From: an uncultured Halomicronema sp.
Lineage (GTDB): Bacteria > Cyanobacteriota > Cyanobacteriia > Phormidesmidales > Phormidesmidaceae
Direction of reading: 5' to 3'
Assembly: GCA_937897665.1 (NCBI GenBank)
Contig: CALCPB010000178.1
Coordinates: 1 to 17,276 of the forward strand
Length of the DNA stretch: 17,276 bases
The translations under genes were made by a program, and so were the position numbers. Below are positions 7,580 to 16,460 of the stretch, in pieces. The notes beneath the pieces are model-generated. The model saw only the letters and a program-made list of their open reading frames with translations. It was not told where the DNA came from and made no database searches. The first letter of the stretch is position 1. Each line of letters starts with the position of its first letter.

Positions 7580-8212
7580 ATGAGTCATCCCAGTTTTAAG
7601 ACGTATGTCAAAACTCTCAACAGCTTGCTGAAATACAAAGGGGATTGGCTACAGCAAGAGTCTCAAGATTTAGCCAAACTTTGTCACATGTATGGCAAGC
7701 TGCTACAGCTTGATGAGAACGAACGCAAAACGCTGCTGTTAGCCGCTTATTTTAAGAACTTGGGGGCGCTCTACATCGCCGACCAGCTACTAGAGCAAGA
7801 GTTTCGCGATCATGGTCACATGGTCGCCAGCTTGAATATCTGGTTTGCTGAAAGCGCCAATATCGCCCGAGATTCAGGACTCACAGACGTCGAAGCCATC
7901 TTGAACCAGTATCACCGGCGCACCATCCCGCAGCACAAGCTCGCTCGCATTTTTCAAGTGCTCAATACTTGGATTGCCTGCCAACAAGAAAAGGGGTGGC
8001 GGCATCCGATGACGGAGCGCGAAGCCAGAATTATTTTGGAACAGCGGGCCCGCTTGCGGTGGTCAGACCCGCTGATTGTGCGGCATTTCATTCACTGCTG
8101 TAATCAGTCCTGCAGGCTGTCGGATGCACCCACCACTGATTACAGCTTGCCCTCTCAAGCCGTTGCCCAGGGACCATCAGAGGCGATCGCCCCCCTGGAG
8201 GAATTGGCCTAA
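7580..8212 (+). CDS. Degenerate HD-GYP-like domain protein
   Basis: A 210-aa protein whose order of conserved blocks follows the HD-GYP phosphodiesterase domain although the metal ligands are gone. LAAYFKNLG (54-62) sits where AALLHDIG is normal, so HD is replaced by K59-N60. HGHMVASL (78-85) fits the next His block. ILNQYHRR (107-114) takes the place of the HHE motif with the GYP loop missing. ARIFQVLNTWIA (122-133), then KGWRHPMTEREAR (138-150) and SDPLIVRHF (162-170) match the usual C-terminal half. Active family members hydrolyse cyclic-di-GMP; this one most likely does not, and could bind a partner or ligand instead. There is no receiver domain or membrane helix. The ATG at 7580 has no clear ribosome site. 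It stands alone on the plus strand, behind a terminator and 414 bp ahead of por. The family assignment rests on pattern only. Confidence 0.6.
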   Translation: MSHPSFKTYVKTLNSLLKYKGDWLQQESQDLAKLCHMYGKLLQLDENERKTLLLAAYFKNLGALYIADQLLEQEFRDHGHMVASLNIWFAESANIARDSGLTDVEAILNQYHRRTIPQHKLARIFQVLNTWIACQQEKGWRHPMTEREARIILEQRARLRWSDPLIVRHFIHCCNQSCRLSDAPTTDYSLPSQAVAQGPSEAIAPLEELA

Positions 8213-8279
8213 ACAGCCAGTGGCTAGCAACCATCACCTAGCTGAAATTATTATCTGGCAAACTTTTCAACTCCGTAGG

Positions 8280-8303
8280 GCTTGCCCTGCCCGCAGGGTA
8301 TGC
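8280..8303. repeat. Imperfect hairpin repeat (CCCTG-CCCG-CAGGG core)
   Basis: The two halves GCTTGCCCTG and CAGGGTATGC are imperfect inverted copies around a CCCG loop, with a 5-bp GC-rich core stem and two further outer pairs. Short GC-rich intergenic hairpins of this style are often dispersed in cyanobacterial genomes. No second copy is visible in this window, so whether it is a genomic repeat is an inference. Confidence 0.35.
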
Positions 8304-8539
8304 CGAACTCTACATGCTGAATGCTGCACTCTACAGTCCGAACTCTGCTATACCAACCTCAGCCAGATGGGGTATCACCGACGGTCAAACTCGGCTCTTG
8401 CTTGGGTGATGAACGACTGTGATGAAGCTCTTGCCCCTCGCCGAAGAATATTCCCAAGCTTGGGCAAGCTCAGGCTGACGCGCATCAGTTTTTATTCTCT
8501 GCTTGGTGGCGAAAAACTCAGCACAAGAGGGGCTTTTAA

Positions 8540-9610
<1,071 letters not shown>

Positions 9611-9621
9611 GTGATTGCGAC

Positions 9622-9646
9622 AGGGGGTTGGCAATGCCAACCCCCT
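9622..9646. terminator. Strong hairpin terminator between convergent por and cupin genes
   Basis: An 11-bp perfect stem, AGGGGGTTGGC against GCCAACCCCCT, closes a 3-nt AAT loop. It begins 11 bp after the por stop, and on the other strand lies 36 bp after the cupin stop. The following TATTATTA is only a weak T-tract on the plus strand. It can work for both directions. Confidence 0.75.
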
Positions 9647-9681
9647 ATTATTAGAGACTTGGCAGAAACCGCCGAGCGCGA

Positions 9682-10290
9682 TCAAAACAGCTTGGCGGTC
9701 TGCGCTGCCGTGTCAAAAACATAGCGGTTTTTATAATCAGTCACGCCGTAAAGATTGAACGAAATCGTCGGTTCGTCCCCATAGGGTTCGACCTGGTGAA
9801 TCGCGCCGGGGGTAAATGTGATGATGTCACCGGAAGCCAAGATGGTTTCCTCTAGCAACTCAATTTTGTCGGGCTGATCGGGCGTCGGCGATCGCCGCCA
9901 GATCCGATTTTTTTCTTGACCGCCCAGCATCGCCACCAAGCCCCATGTAGCGTGATTGTGAATGGTGGAAGCACTTCCAGGGCTCCAGGTCACCATTTGA
10001 ACCGTCAGGGGAAACTGATATTCCCGATAGAGAAAATGCACCCCCCAGCCGGTTTTGGGGTCGGGCTCTTTGTATTCCATCTGCAGCCAGTAGGAACTGA
10101 TCAGCAGCTTGCGGACGATGGGCGCGATCGCCGCCAGCCGTTTCGCGTCATCCTGTTCCGCCGCCAAAATATCTTCCAACTCAGTCAAAAAGCGATAGAG
10201 GCGATAGGTTTTTTCCGGCTCCTCAACATCTGCCGCCTTGAGGGTTTGCAGCGTGCCGTCATCCGTTACTAGCCAGTTGCTATTTGCCAT
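9682..10290 (-). CDS. Cysteine-dioxygenase-like cupin protein
   Basis: A 202-aa cupin of the cysteine dioxygenase type I size. The mononuclear iron site fits a three-His facial triad: H111 and H113 in STIHNHATWG (108-117) and H165 in PGAIHQVEPYG (161-171), with the beta-barrel strands PLTVQMVTWSPGS (94-106) and ISFNLYG (176-182) around them. Family members add O2 to thiols, classically cysteine to cysteine sulfinate; related ones act on 3-mercaptopropionate or other thiols. Its substrate is not decided by the sequence. It is probably soluble and cytoplasmic. It lies divergent from the formylglycine-generating-enzyme-like lipoprotein with a 79-bp shared upstream region. No clear ribosome site precedes the ATG at 10290. 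Confidence 0.75.
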   Translation of the reverse strand: MANSNWLVTDDGTLQTLKAADVEEPEKTYRLYRFLTELEDILAAEQDDAKRLAAIAPIVRKLLISSYWLQMEYKEPDPKTGWGVHFLYREYQFPLTVQMVTWSPGSASTIHNHATWGLVAMLGGQEKNRIWRRSPTPDQPDKIELLEETILASGDIITFTPGAIHQVEPYGDEPTISFNLYGVTDYKNRYVFDTAAQTAKLF

Positions 10291-10369
10291 GATGCTTATT
10301 TGGAGAACCGATGGCTATGGTAATACTGAACGCTAACGAATAGATGAATCTCTGCTGAGGGAGTGGTCA
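10291..10369. promoter_or_regulatory. Shared 79-bp divergent promoter region
   Basis: The cupin gene starts to the left and the lipoprotein gene to the right, so both promoters should fall within these 79 bp. A GGTAATACT stretch near 10318-10326 could be a plus-strand -10. An AGGGAG ribosome site lies about 7 nt before the lipoprotein ATG. The close spacing allows joint regulation. Confidence 0.4.
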
Positions 10370-11302
10370 ATGGGCAAGCATTTGTTAAAGGTCGCCGCCG
10401 GAGGATTGCTGCTGCTCTCAGCCTGCAGTAACGCCTCGGAAGCCGAACCGATGATGACCCGCGATCGCTGTGCCGCCCAGCCTGGCTTCGTCTTTGTGCC
10501 AGCGGGCGCATTTATCACAGGGAGCACTCCCGCCGAACGCGATTATGGCTACGAGATTTCCGCCCAGGCGATCGCGGATTCACCAGAGGCCATTGCGGCA
10601 GCCGAACAGGGATTACGCGATCGGCGCTGGTTTGAATTTGAAGCCGATCAGCAGACGGCCTCGTTGGCCGCAGTTTGCAATCAGGACAATCTGGTCACTC
10701 AGCAAGACTCTGCCGCCTTTGTCACCGCCACCGGCCACCGCGCTCCCGGCATTTCTGCTGCCGAGTATCAAGAGCAGGGATTTTTAGTGCATCCCTACGA
10801 AGACGTCGTGCCCTATCTGTGGCAAGACAACACGTTTCCTGACGGGTTGGGGACACATCCGGTGGTGCTTGCCTCCTATGACGATGCCGTAGCCTACGCC
10901 GAGTGGCGCGGCCAGCAAGATGGCGTTCAGTATCGGTTGCCCACTGCCGCTGAATGGGAAAAAACGGCCCGAGGCGAAGATGGCCGCTATTTTCCCTGGG
11001 GCAACGAATGGCAGGATGACGCCACCCACTGGGGTCAGTCGATCCCCTTTGGCACGAGTGTGATCGCGCGCTATCCCCTCAGCCAGAGTCCCTACGGAGC
11101 CGAAGATATGGCAGGCAACGTGTTTGAGTTCACCTCCACCCTGCGGGAGCGACGGGGCGTGACCGTGTCGGTAATGAAAGGCTGCTCTTGGGATGACCTG
11201 CCCGGCTTTTGTCGCGCCGCCTACGAACACACGCGCCCGACCGCTTCGCGTCATATTCTCTTCGGGTTCCGGCTCGTGCTGGTGCCCGAGTCGCTTGAGT
11301 GA
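10370..11302 (+). CDS. Formylglycine-generating-enzyme (SUMF1/FGE-sulfatase) family lipoprotein
   Basis: A 310-aa protein starting with a lipoprotein signal: a basic start (GKHLLK), a hydrophobic core and the lipobox LSAC with the lipidation cysteine at C19, so it should be membrane-anchored outside the cytoplasm. The FGE-sulfatase domain spans about 38-305: FVFVPAGAFITGS (40-52), then HPVVLASYDDAVAYAEWRG (163-181), YRLPTAAEWEKTARG (188-202), FPWGNEW (208-214), GAEDMAGNVFEF (243-254), KGCSWDD (270-276) and FGFRLV (298-303). True FGEs oxidise a sulfatase cysteine using a Cys pair close together near the C-terminus. Here C272 and C281 are present but spaced differently, so formylglycine activity is not assured; many relatives have other or unknown roles. 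A segment of about 55 residues (60-115) looks like an insertion into the N-terminal part of the domain. AGGGAG precedes the ATG at 10370. No sulfatase gene is in the window. Confidence 0.82.
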   Translation: MGKHLLKVAAGGLLLLSACSNASEAEPMMTRDRCAAQPGFVFVPAGAFITGSTPAERDYGYEISAQAIADSPEAIAAAEQGLRDRRWFEFEADQQTASLAAVCNQDNLVTQQDSAAFVTATGHRAPGISAAEYQEQGFLVHPYEDVVPYLWQDNTFPDGLGTHPVVLASYDDAVAYAEWRGQQDGVQYRLPTAAEWEKTARGEDGRYFPWGNEWQDDATHWGQSIPFGTSVIARYPLSQSPYGAEDMAGNVFEFTSTLRERRGVTVSVMKGCSWDDLPGFCRAAYEHTRPTASRHILFGFRLVLVPESLE

Positions 11303-11425
11303 CAAGTGTGTCGATCGTGTGATCTCCAGGTGCAACGCGCAAGAGAACGGAGGAGCGGGAGAGCAGCAGACTCAGGGAACGGAGGCGCAGACTTAAGGAA
11401 TTCAAACTAAAACATGCCCCACCAG

Positions 11426-11489
11426 CAGAACCCGGTTTCTGGAAACTGGTCGACCAACCTGACAAGTTTTTCGTGGAAACCGGGTTCTG
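11426..11489. repeat. 14-bp perfect inverted repeat with 36-nt spacer
   Basis: CAGAACCCGGTTTC (11426-11439) and GAAACCGGGTTCTG (11476-11489) are exact reverse complements; two more G-T pairs could extend the stem inward. It sits between convergent genes, so it may act as a bidirectional transcript end. Words like AACCCGGTTTC are, as I recall, widely dispersed in filamentous cyanobacterial genomes, so a small miniature repeat element is also plausible. An 8-bp palindrome GGTCGACC lies inside the spacer. Confidence 0.6.
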
Positions 11490-11526
11490 GGACACCTGAT
11501 TTCTTGGCAAACTCCTAGTTCAAAAT

Positions 11527-13356
11527 TCAGCCATCCGCAACAGCTTGCCAAAACCGGATAGTTTCATCAGCGGCACCGCTGATCAGCGTTTGACTATCGG
11601 GCGTAAACACCAAGTCACAGACCGCCCAATCATGGCGCAGTACTGCACATCGCTGGGGGATCTCACCGCCCCAATCCCATAGGTGAATCTCGCGATCGCG
11701 GCTCCCCGTAGCTAGCCAGCGACCGTTCGGGCTGAGGGCGATCGCACTGACGGCATCTTGATGCTGACCCAGCTGCTGATGCTGAGCAAAATCCGTCAGC
11801 GACCACAGCATAACCGCGCCCCGGCGATCGCCCGGCACCACCGCCGGAACCATCGCATTCAGTGCCACCACCCGCAGCCCGGTTTGCACCGTCCAAGTGT
11901 GCAACAGTTGTCCCGTCGGCAGCGCCCACAGCCGCAGCGTGCCCGCTTCTCCGACGCTGACCAAGCGATCTCCTAGGGGGCTCACCTGCACTTGGTTCAC
12001 CGCACCGCTATGGCGCGTTAAATCCACTAGACGCTTACCCTCGCTAATCTGCCATAGCGAAATGCGGCCCGTGGTCTCAGCGGCAATGAGCTGCGCCCCG
12101 TCAGGGGTGAGGGCGATCGTCGTCACCTGCCAGCCCGGCTGCTGCAAGCTCTGCCGCTGCCGATAGCGATCTAAATTCCACTGTTTGACCGTACCGTCTT
12201 GGCTAGCGCTAAATAGCGTTTGACCATCGGGATGAAAGGTCACTGCTGTCGCGGCATCGCGATGGCCCTCGCCAAACCCCAAGCGCTGGGCAAAGGTGTG
12301 TAACACCTCACCGGTTTGGTAATCCCAAAGCTGTACCGTGCCATCACTATTGGCCGCGGCGATCGCTTGACCGGTTGGCGCGATCGCGAGAGCATTCACC
12401 ACTCGACCAGAGGTTGGCCAGATTTGAGTACAACGCCAGGGGTTAGGAGGTCTCTTAACCAAATTGGATGTGACTCGTCGCTGAGGGATGAGCCCTGCTG
12501 GAGCCAGATCGGCTAAGGCTGCCGTTGCCGTAGGATAGCGGCTGCGCAATGCCCGGGCAGTCAAACGATTCAACACTCGCGCTAGAGCATCGCTAACGGG
12601 CACAGGCGTTAACGTTTGCCACACCCAGCGATCCTCCGCGACGGAGTACAGGTCAAACGGGTGCACCCCCGTGAGCAGATACAGGCCAGTCAATCCCAGA
12701 CTGTAGAGATCACTGGCGGGCACCGCTTTGCCTAGCGCTTGCTCAGGGGCCGCATAGCCCGCGCTGCCAATAATCGTGCCGGTCTGCTCTAGTTCACTGG
12801 CCGTGGGCACCGGTCGCGCCGCACCAAAATCGACCAAGACAGGAAGACCATCACCTTCCGGCAGCAACACATTCTCGGGTTTAATATCGCGGTGAATAAT
12901 CTTTTGATCGTGAATAAACTGCAGCACCGGCAAGAGGGCCAGCAGCAGCGATCGCACGTCTTTTTCGGTCAGCGGGCCATCTGTCTCCACTCTCTGGGCT
13001 AGGGTACGCCCCGCCACATAGGTTTGCACCAAACACAGATCGCGCGATGATTCCAAAATGGCAATTAAGCTCGGAATCTGTGGATGTTGCCCCAGCTGGG
13101 CTAGCCGCTTCGCTTCCGCCAAATCTTGCTCACGGCTGCCCCGCGATCGCAGGATTTGCTTAATCACATAGCGCTGAGGCGGGGTCACCGCTTCATCCCA
13201 AGCTAAAAAAGTCCGGCCAAAACCACCCTCACCCAACACTTGTGTCGGTCGAAACCGTTGGCCCAAGCATAAGCGAGCGCCGCAGCCCTGGCAGCGCTCG
13301 CTCTCTGCCGCATTGCTCGGAGCCGGACATTGAGGATTAATACACAGAGTCACCAC
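11527..13356 (-). CDS. Zinc-ribbon Ser/Thr protein kinase with C-terminal seven-blade WD40 propeller
   Basis: A 609-aa three-part signalling protein. Residues 5-25 form a four-cysteine zinc ribbon (C5, C10, C22, C25), common at the start of cyanobacterial kinases. Residues about 35-290 are a Hanks-type kinase with all key residues: GEGGFG loop (42-47), K66, HRDIKPEN (155-162, catalytic D157), DFG (176-178) and GYAAPEQ. Residues about 315-609 contain seven WD40 units, for example GTVQLWD, GTVKQWN, GRISLWQ, GTLRLWA, GAVMLWS, REIHLWD and ETIRFWQ, enough for one closed propeller; the fifth is the most divergent. The propeller probably docks partners or substrates. No membrane helix separates the parts, so it looks cytoplasmic. 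The start is GTG at 13356, followed by a second GTG; no ATG lies in a suitable position and the zinc ribbon begins immediately. Confidence 0.93.
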   Translation of the reverse strand: MVTLCINPQCPAPSNAAESERCQGCGARLCLGQRFRPTQVLGEGGFGRTFLAWDEAVTPPQRYVIKQILRSRGSREQDLAEAKRLAQLGQHPQIPSLIAILESSRDLCLVQTYVAGRTLAQRVETDGPLTEKDVRSLLLALLPVLQFIHDQKIIHRDIKPENVLLPEGDGLPVLVDFGAARPVPTASELEQTGTIIGSAGYAAPEQALGKAVPASDLYSLGLTGLYLLTGVHPFDLYSVAEDRWVWQTLTPVPVSDALARVLNRLTARALRSRYPTATAALADLAPAGLIPQRRVTSNLVKRPPNPWRCTQIWPTSGRVVNALAIAPTGQAIAAANSDGTVQLWDYQTGEVLHTFAQRLGFGEGHRDAATAVTFHPDGQTLFSASQDGTVKQWNLDRYRQRQSLQQPGWQVTTIALTPDGAQLIAAETTGRISLWQISEGKRLVDLTRHSGAVNQVQVSPLGDRLVSVGEAGTLRLWALPTGQLLHTWTVQTGLRVVALNAMVPAVVPGDRRGAVMLWSLTDFAQHQQLGQHQDAVSAIALSPNGRWLATGSRDREIHLWDWGGEIPQRCAVLRHDWAVCDLVFTPDSQTLISGAADETIRFWQAVADG

Positions 13357-13516
13357 AGGCTCAATCGCTGCCCCAGTTACGCTGCTACAGAGCGATCGCA
13401 GACGCTGTCGCCATCAGGATTGCCGAGCAACCGTTTAATCCCGACTGCCAAACGTCGCATTCGGCATTCGGCGATGCTGAAGCCAGATGAACCAGCATTG
13501 CCCAGCCGAGTAGCCA
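13357..13516. other. Short intergenic region between kinase and solute-binding-like genes
   Basis: 160 bp, both neighbours on the minus strand, so it should hold the kinase promoter unless the two are cotranscribed. It holds one HIP1 site (about 13393) and a tiny tandem duplication of GCATTCG (13457-13463 and 13464-13470). I saw no clear promoter or terminator. Confidence 0.3.
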
Positions 13517-14257
13517 TCAAAAGGGATATGACTTAAACGGAATCCACTGACCCCAAAGACGATTCAGCGTGCCGTCGATCATCAGCCCACTCAAAATACT
13601 GTTCAATGCATCCAACAGTTCGCGGTTACCGGGTAAGACAGCAATGCCAAACGGATGCTGCGATGGAATTTCGAATGCGACTCTCACCCCAGCATTCTGG
13701 GCTTCAGTGGCAAACAAAATCAGCGCGTCTTCCACGACTGCGTCGATATGGCCTTCACGCAATTCCTGCAGCATTTCGATTTCAACGTCCTTAGTGCCGT
13801 CAAAATACACCGGGTCAATGTCGGCGGGTAACACTTCTAACACTTGCCGACTGACACTCTCTTGAATCACACCAATACGCCGACCACTCAGGTCCGATCG
13901 ATCTTCGATCGGAGAGTCTTCGCGCACTAAAACTGCCGTATCAAACCGGCCATAGGCGCGGGTAAAGTCAGCCCGAGCGCGGCGCTCTTGAGTAATGATC
14001 TGGTTAAACCAGATAACGTCATACTCGCCGGTTCTTAGGGTCGAATAGAATTTTTTAAGCGGAATGTCAAACCACACCGGCTCTAACCCCAGGCGATCGC
14101 AAACGATGCGCGTGAGAGCTGGCTCAAACCCTTGACGCCGCCCATCGTCTACAAAACTCATCGGGCGAGTGTTGATATCACTGGTAATAATGCGGAGCTG
14201 CCCCGACATCACAGTCGTGAAATTGGGCAATTGCTGAGTATCAGTCATGTTTGACAT
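13517..14257 (-). CDS. Family 3 solute-binding-protein-like protein without signal peptide
   Basis: A 246-aa protein matching the bacterial extracellular solute-binding family 3 (amino-acid binding type). It has LRIITSDINTRPMSFV (21-36), GFEPALTRIVCDRLGL (43-58), LRTGEYDVIWFN (74-85), ERRARADFTRAYGR (91-104), the hinge segment LSGRRIGVIQES (123-134) and the end PFGIAVLPGNRELLDALN (split). The normal family member binds an amino acid in the periplasm and feeds an ABC transporter. Here homology begins about 20 residues in, preceded by a polar stretch with no hydrophobic signal core, and an in-frame TAG sits two codons before the ATG (14264-14266), so a longer start is excluded. It therefore probably stays in the cytoplasm, or export depends on something not visible. 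No permease or ATPase gene lies nearby. Start at the second ATG (14248) is equally possible. Confidence 0.82.
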   Translation of the reverse strand: MSNMTDTQQLPNFTTVMSGQLRIITSDINTRPMSFVDDGRRQGFEPALTRIVCDRLGLEPVWFDIPLKKFYSTLRTGEYDVIWFNQIITQERRARADFTRAYGRFDTAVLVREDSPIEDRSDLSGRRIGVIQESVSRQVLEVLPADIDPVYFDGTKDVEIEMLQELREGHIDAVVEDALILFATEAQNAGVRVAFEIPSQHPFGIAVLPGNRELLDALNSILSGLMIDGTLNRLWGQWIPFKSYPF

Positions 14258-14546
14258 GAGTTTCTATCTCTCACCACCAGAGAAGGAAAGAGCGATCAAC
14301 GCCTCAACCCTGACTTGATTAGACCCTAGCAGACCGAATGCCCTCTGAAAAGATGACTTTTGTCCTATATGAGGCGTCTCGAAGGCATCAAAAACATTCT
14401 AGCTTTGGCTGATCAGGTTGTGACATCAGCGAAAGCATCACAGTGTCATCAGCCTCACTCATCCCTGACGGCAACCAGCCGGTCAGCCCGCCCAGGCATT
14501 ACGGACAAAGTCACCGCTGAGTCACCGCCATCGGCCGCATCATGCT
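14258..14546. other. Intergenic region upstream of the solute-binding-like gene
   Basis: 289 bp. A 67-codon plus-strand frame crossing it and running into the next gene shows no recognisable product. Two direct copies of AGTCACCGC stand at 14509-14517 and 14520-14528. Nothing else is evident; the promoter of the solute-binding-like gene should lie in the left part. Confidence 0.3.
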
Positions 14547-16283
14547 TCACAATTCAGTCTTGAGACAGGCAGTTTCCAACAGCAAGAGCGAGTCAAAGGA
14601 GGCGATCGCACAGCGATCAATCAGCCCCTCTAGCACCGTGGCCTGAGGGTTGATGATCGCTTGCTGAGGGGCATCTGTCCGGCGGGCATACTGCAGCAGC
14701 CAGGCATTGGTTTGAATCCACTCAGGGGTAAACATCGCCTCAGAAACCAGCCAGAAATCAATTGCATTGTTGTTCAGGAAAGCTTTGACCACGGCGGGAT
14801 CAGCGCTATATTGCGCCGTGATCAACTCAACTGAGCGGCGACTCACTTCTTCGTAATAGCCCAAATGGTAAGGCAAAGCGAACCCTTGACCGCCCACAAA
14901 AATCGGGCGATTGGTGAAGCTCGGCAGGTTGTTGATTTCTGCATCTAACCCTGCCGTAACAACGTCTGCCGGCTGGCCTTGCAAAAATTGATACAGCTCA
15001 GGAAACTGGCCGTGAACATAGTTGCCCCGCGATTCGCCAGCAGCTAAACCCACCACCAACGGCGCAAAAGCCCACACCAGCAACACCGTCAGTCCAATCG
15101 ACTGCCACTTTAGTGACCGTAGCGGCGGCCGTCGCCGCTCAAGGATGAGGGCAATCGCGACGCCCGCGCCCAAAGCCGCGATCGCCCGAAAGCTATGCTC
15201 GGTATACCGATTCGGCAAATGCAGCTGAAATAGCAAAAGATGAGCCACCAAAAAGCACAGCGTCGAGGCGATCGCCACCTGTAGCAACAGGGCAATGCGA
15301 CCGGCATTCTGTCTGGCCAGGATTGATCGCCCTGGAAACGCCAGCAAAAAAGGTAGCGCTAGCGTCAACCAAACTTGCGGCTGCACCTTTAAATCTAGCG
15401 TTGACCATTCCAGCGGCAGTAGGCCCGTTCGTTTACCAAATAGCCAAAAATCGGCAAAATCTTCGTCAAAAAACTTGGACCAGCCCGACGGCGACAGGGC
15501 AAACATGTCTCGTGCCTGAGCCACCGTCAACACCGGCCCATAGGGCGAGTCTTGCAGCGCATAGGGCAATAAGGCAAAAAACGCTGCCAGCAATCCACTG
15601 CCAATTACCCAATAGTCCGCTTTCGTGCCGGTCAGAGTCAATCGGCTTTTTTGCCAGCGCACCAGGGTGAGGCCTCGCAACCCCAGCGTCGCCGCCATGA
15701 CCAACACCCCTTGAGGATAAAACCACCCCAACAGCAGAATCGATAGCGCACCGGGCCACCACCAGCGCCGCAGCAAGCACAAAAGAAACGCCAAAAAGAA
15801 GGGATGGAAAAACGCCACTGGCGTCGCCGCCACTACGTCGTCACGCACGGGCAGCATTTGATTGAAAAACATGGCTGACACAAATGCTGCTAGCGGCGTT
15901 TGTGTCAATTCCATCAAGATCAAAAAGACCATACCGGTCGCCACGATCGCAATCACCACCGGCAAAATTTTGTTGAGCACCCAAGGATCGATGCCCACTT
16001 TTGCTGCCCAGTGATAAAGCGTGGTGTAGCCCCAAGGCGCCACCGATTGAAAATAGTCGGCAAACAAATCTTGAGGAAACAAGTTGGGATTGAGAAAGCG
16101 CTGCATCCAAAACACGAGCTGGCGCGCATCATCTTGCACGACGTAGGTTGCAGAAAATGCGTTGTGCAAGGCAGGTAGGCGATATACCACAGCGATCGCC
16201 AAACTCATCATCAGCCAAACTGCGGTCGGGGTGCACCATGATTTCAGAGACGGCTGCGATCGCCCCGGCACAGACTCAGCCAT
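14547..16283 (-). CDS. Large polytopic membrane protein, possibly a GT-C glycosyltransferase
   Basis: A 578-aa protein with a short polar start, a first helix at about 20-36, then roughly ten to twelve hydrophobic helices to about residue 425, and a soluble C-terminal part of about 150 residues. After the first helix comes an extracytoplasmic loop with QDDARQ (D51-D52). An acidic pair in this place is a hallmark of GT-C transferases, which use lipid-linked sugars, and the overall layout fits that fold. I do not recognise a named family, so the enzymatic role is an inference. The start is supported by GTGAGGGG directly before the ATG at 16283. It is on the same strand as the neighbours but separated from the M41-like gene by 177 bp. 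Confidence 0.7.
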   Translation of the reverse strand: MAESVPGRSQPSLKSWCTPTAVWLMMSLAIAVVYRLPALHNAFSATYVVQDDARQLVFWMQRFLNPNLFPQDLFADYFQSVAPWGYTTLYHWAAKVGIDPWVLNKILPVVIAIVATGMVFLILMELTQTPLAAFVSAMFFNQMLPVRDDVVAATPVAFFHPFFLAFLLCLLRRWWWPGALSILLLGWFYPQGVLVMAATLGLRGLTLVRWQKSRLTLTGTKADYWVIGSGLLAAFFALLPYALQDSPYGPVLTVAQARDMFALSPSGWSKFFDEDFADFWLFGKRTGLLPLEWSTLDLKVQPQVWLTLALPFLLAFPGRSILARQNAGRIALLLQVAIASTLCFLVAHLLLFQLHLPNRYTEHSFRAIAALGAGVAIALILERRRPPLRSLKWQSIGLTVLLVWAFAPLVVGLAAGESRGNYVHGQFPELYQFLQGQPADVVTAGLDAEINNLPSFTNRPIFVGGQGFALPYHLGYYEEVSRRSVELITAQYSADPAVVKAFLNNNAIDFWLVSEAMFTPEWIQTNAWLLQYARRTDAPQQAIINPQATVLEGLIDRCAIASFDSLLLLETACLKTEL

Positions 16284-16460
16284 GACCCCTCACCAACAAC
16301 AACCCAACTATTTCAGCATATTTGTGCAGCGACACGACCGATCGCACTGGCCATTGACAGCGCAGTCAGTCACTCAGTCAAGGTTAGCCGGAGATTGTCA
16401 GCCGCAGTCTAGCGATAGCGATTACGCGCCGTTTTGGTCTCTCTGGCAAACGGGAGACTC
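16284..16460. promoter_or_regulatory. Intergenic region upstream of the polytopic membrane protein
   Basis: 177 bp between two minus-strand genes. It carries the GTGAGGGG ribosome site for the membrane protein at its left end. I found no clear promoter or intrinsic terminator and no small gene. Confidence 0.3.

Noticed and set aside
8453..8464. 12-bp palindrome CCCAAGCTTGGG as a terminator
   Set aside because: It has no loop and no T-tract, and is 240 bp from the preceding stop, so it is not a credible terminator; kept only as a sequence remark.
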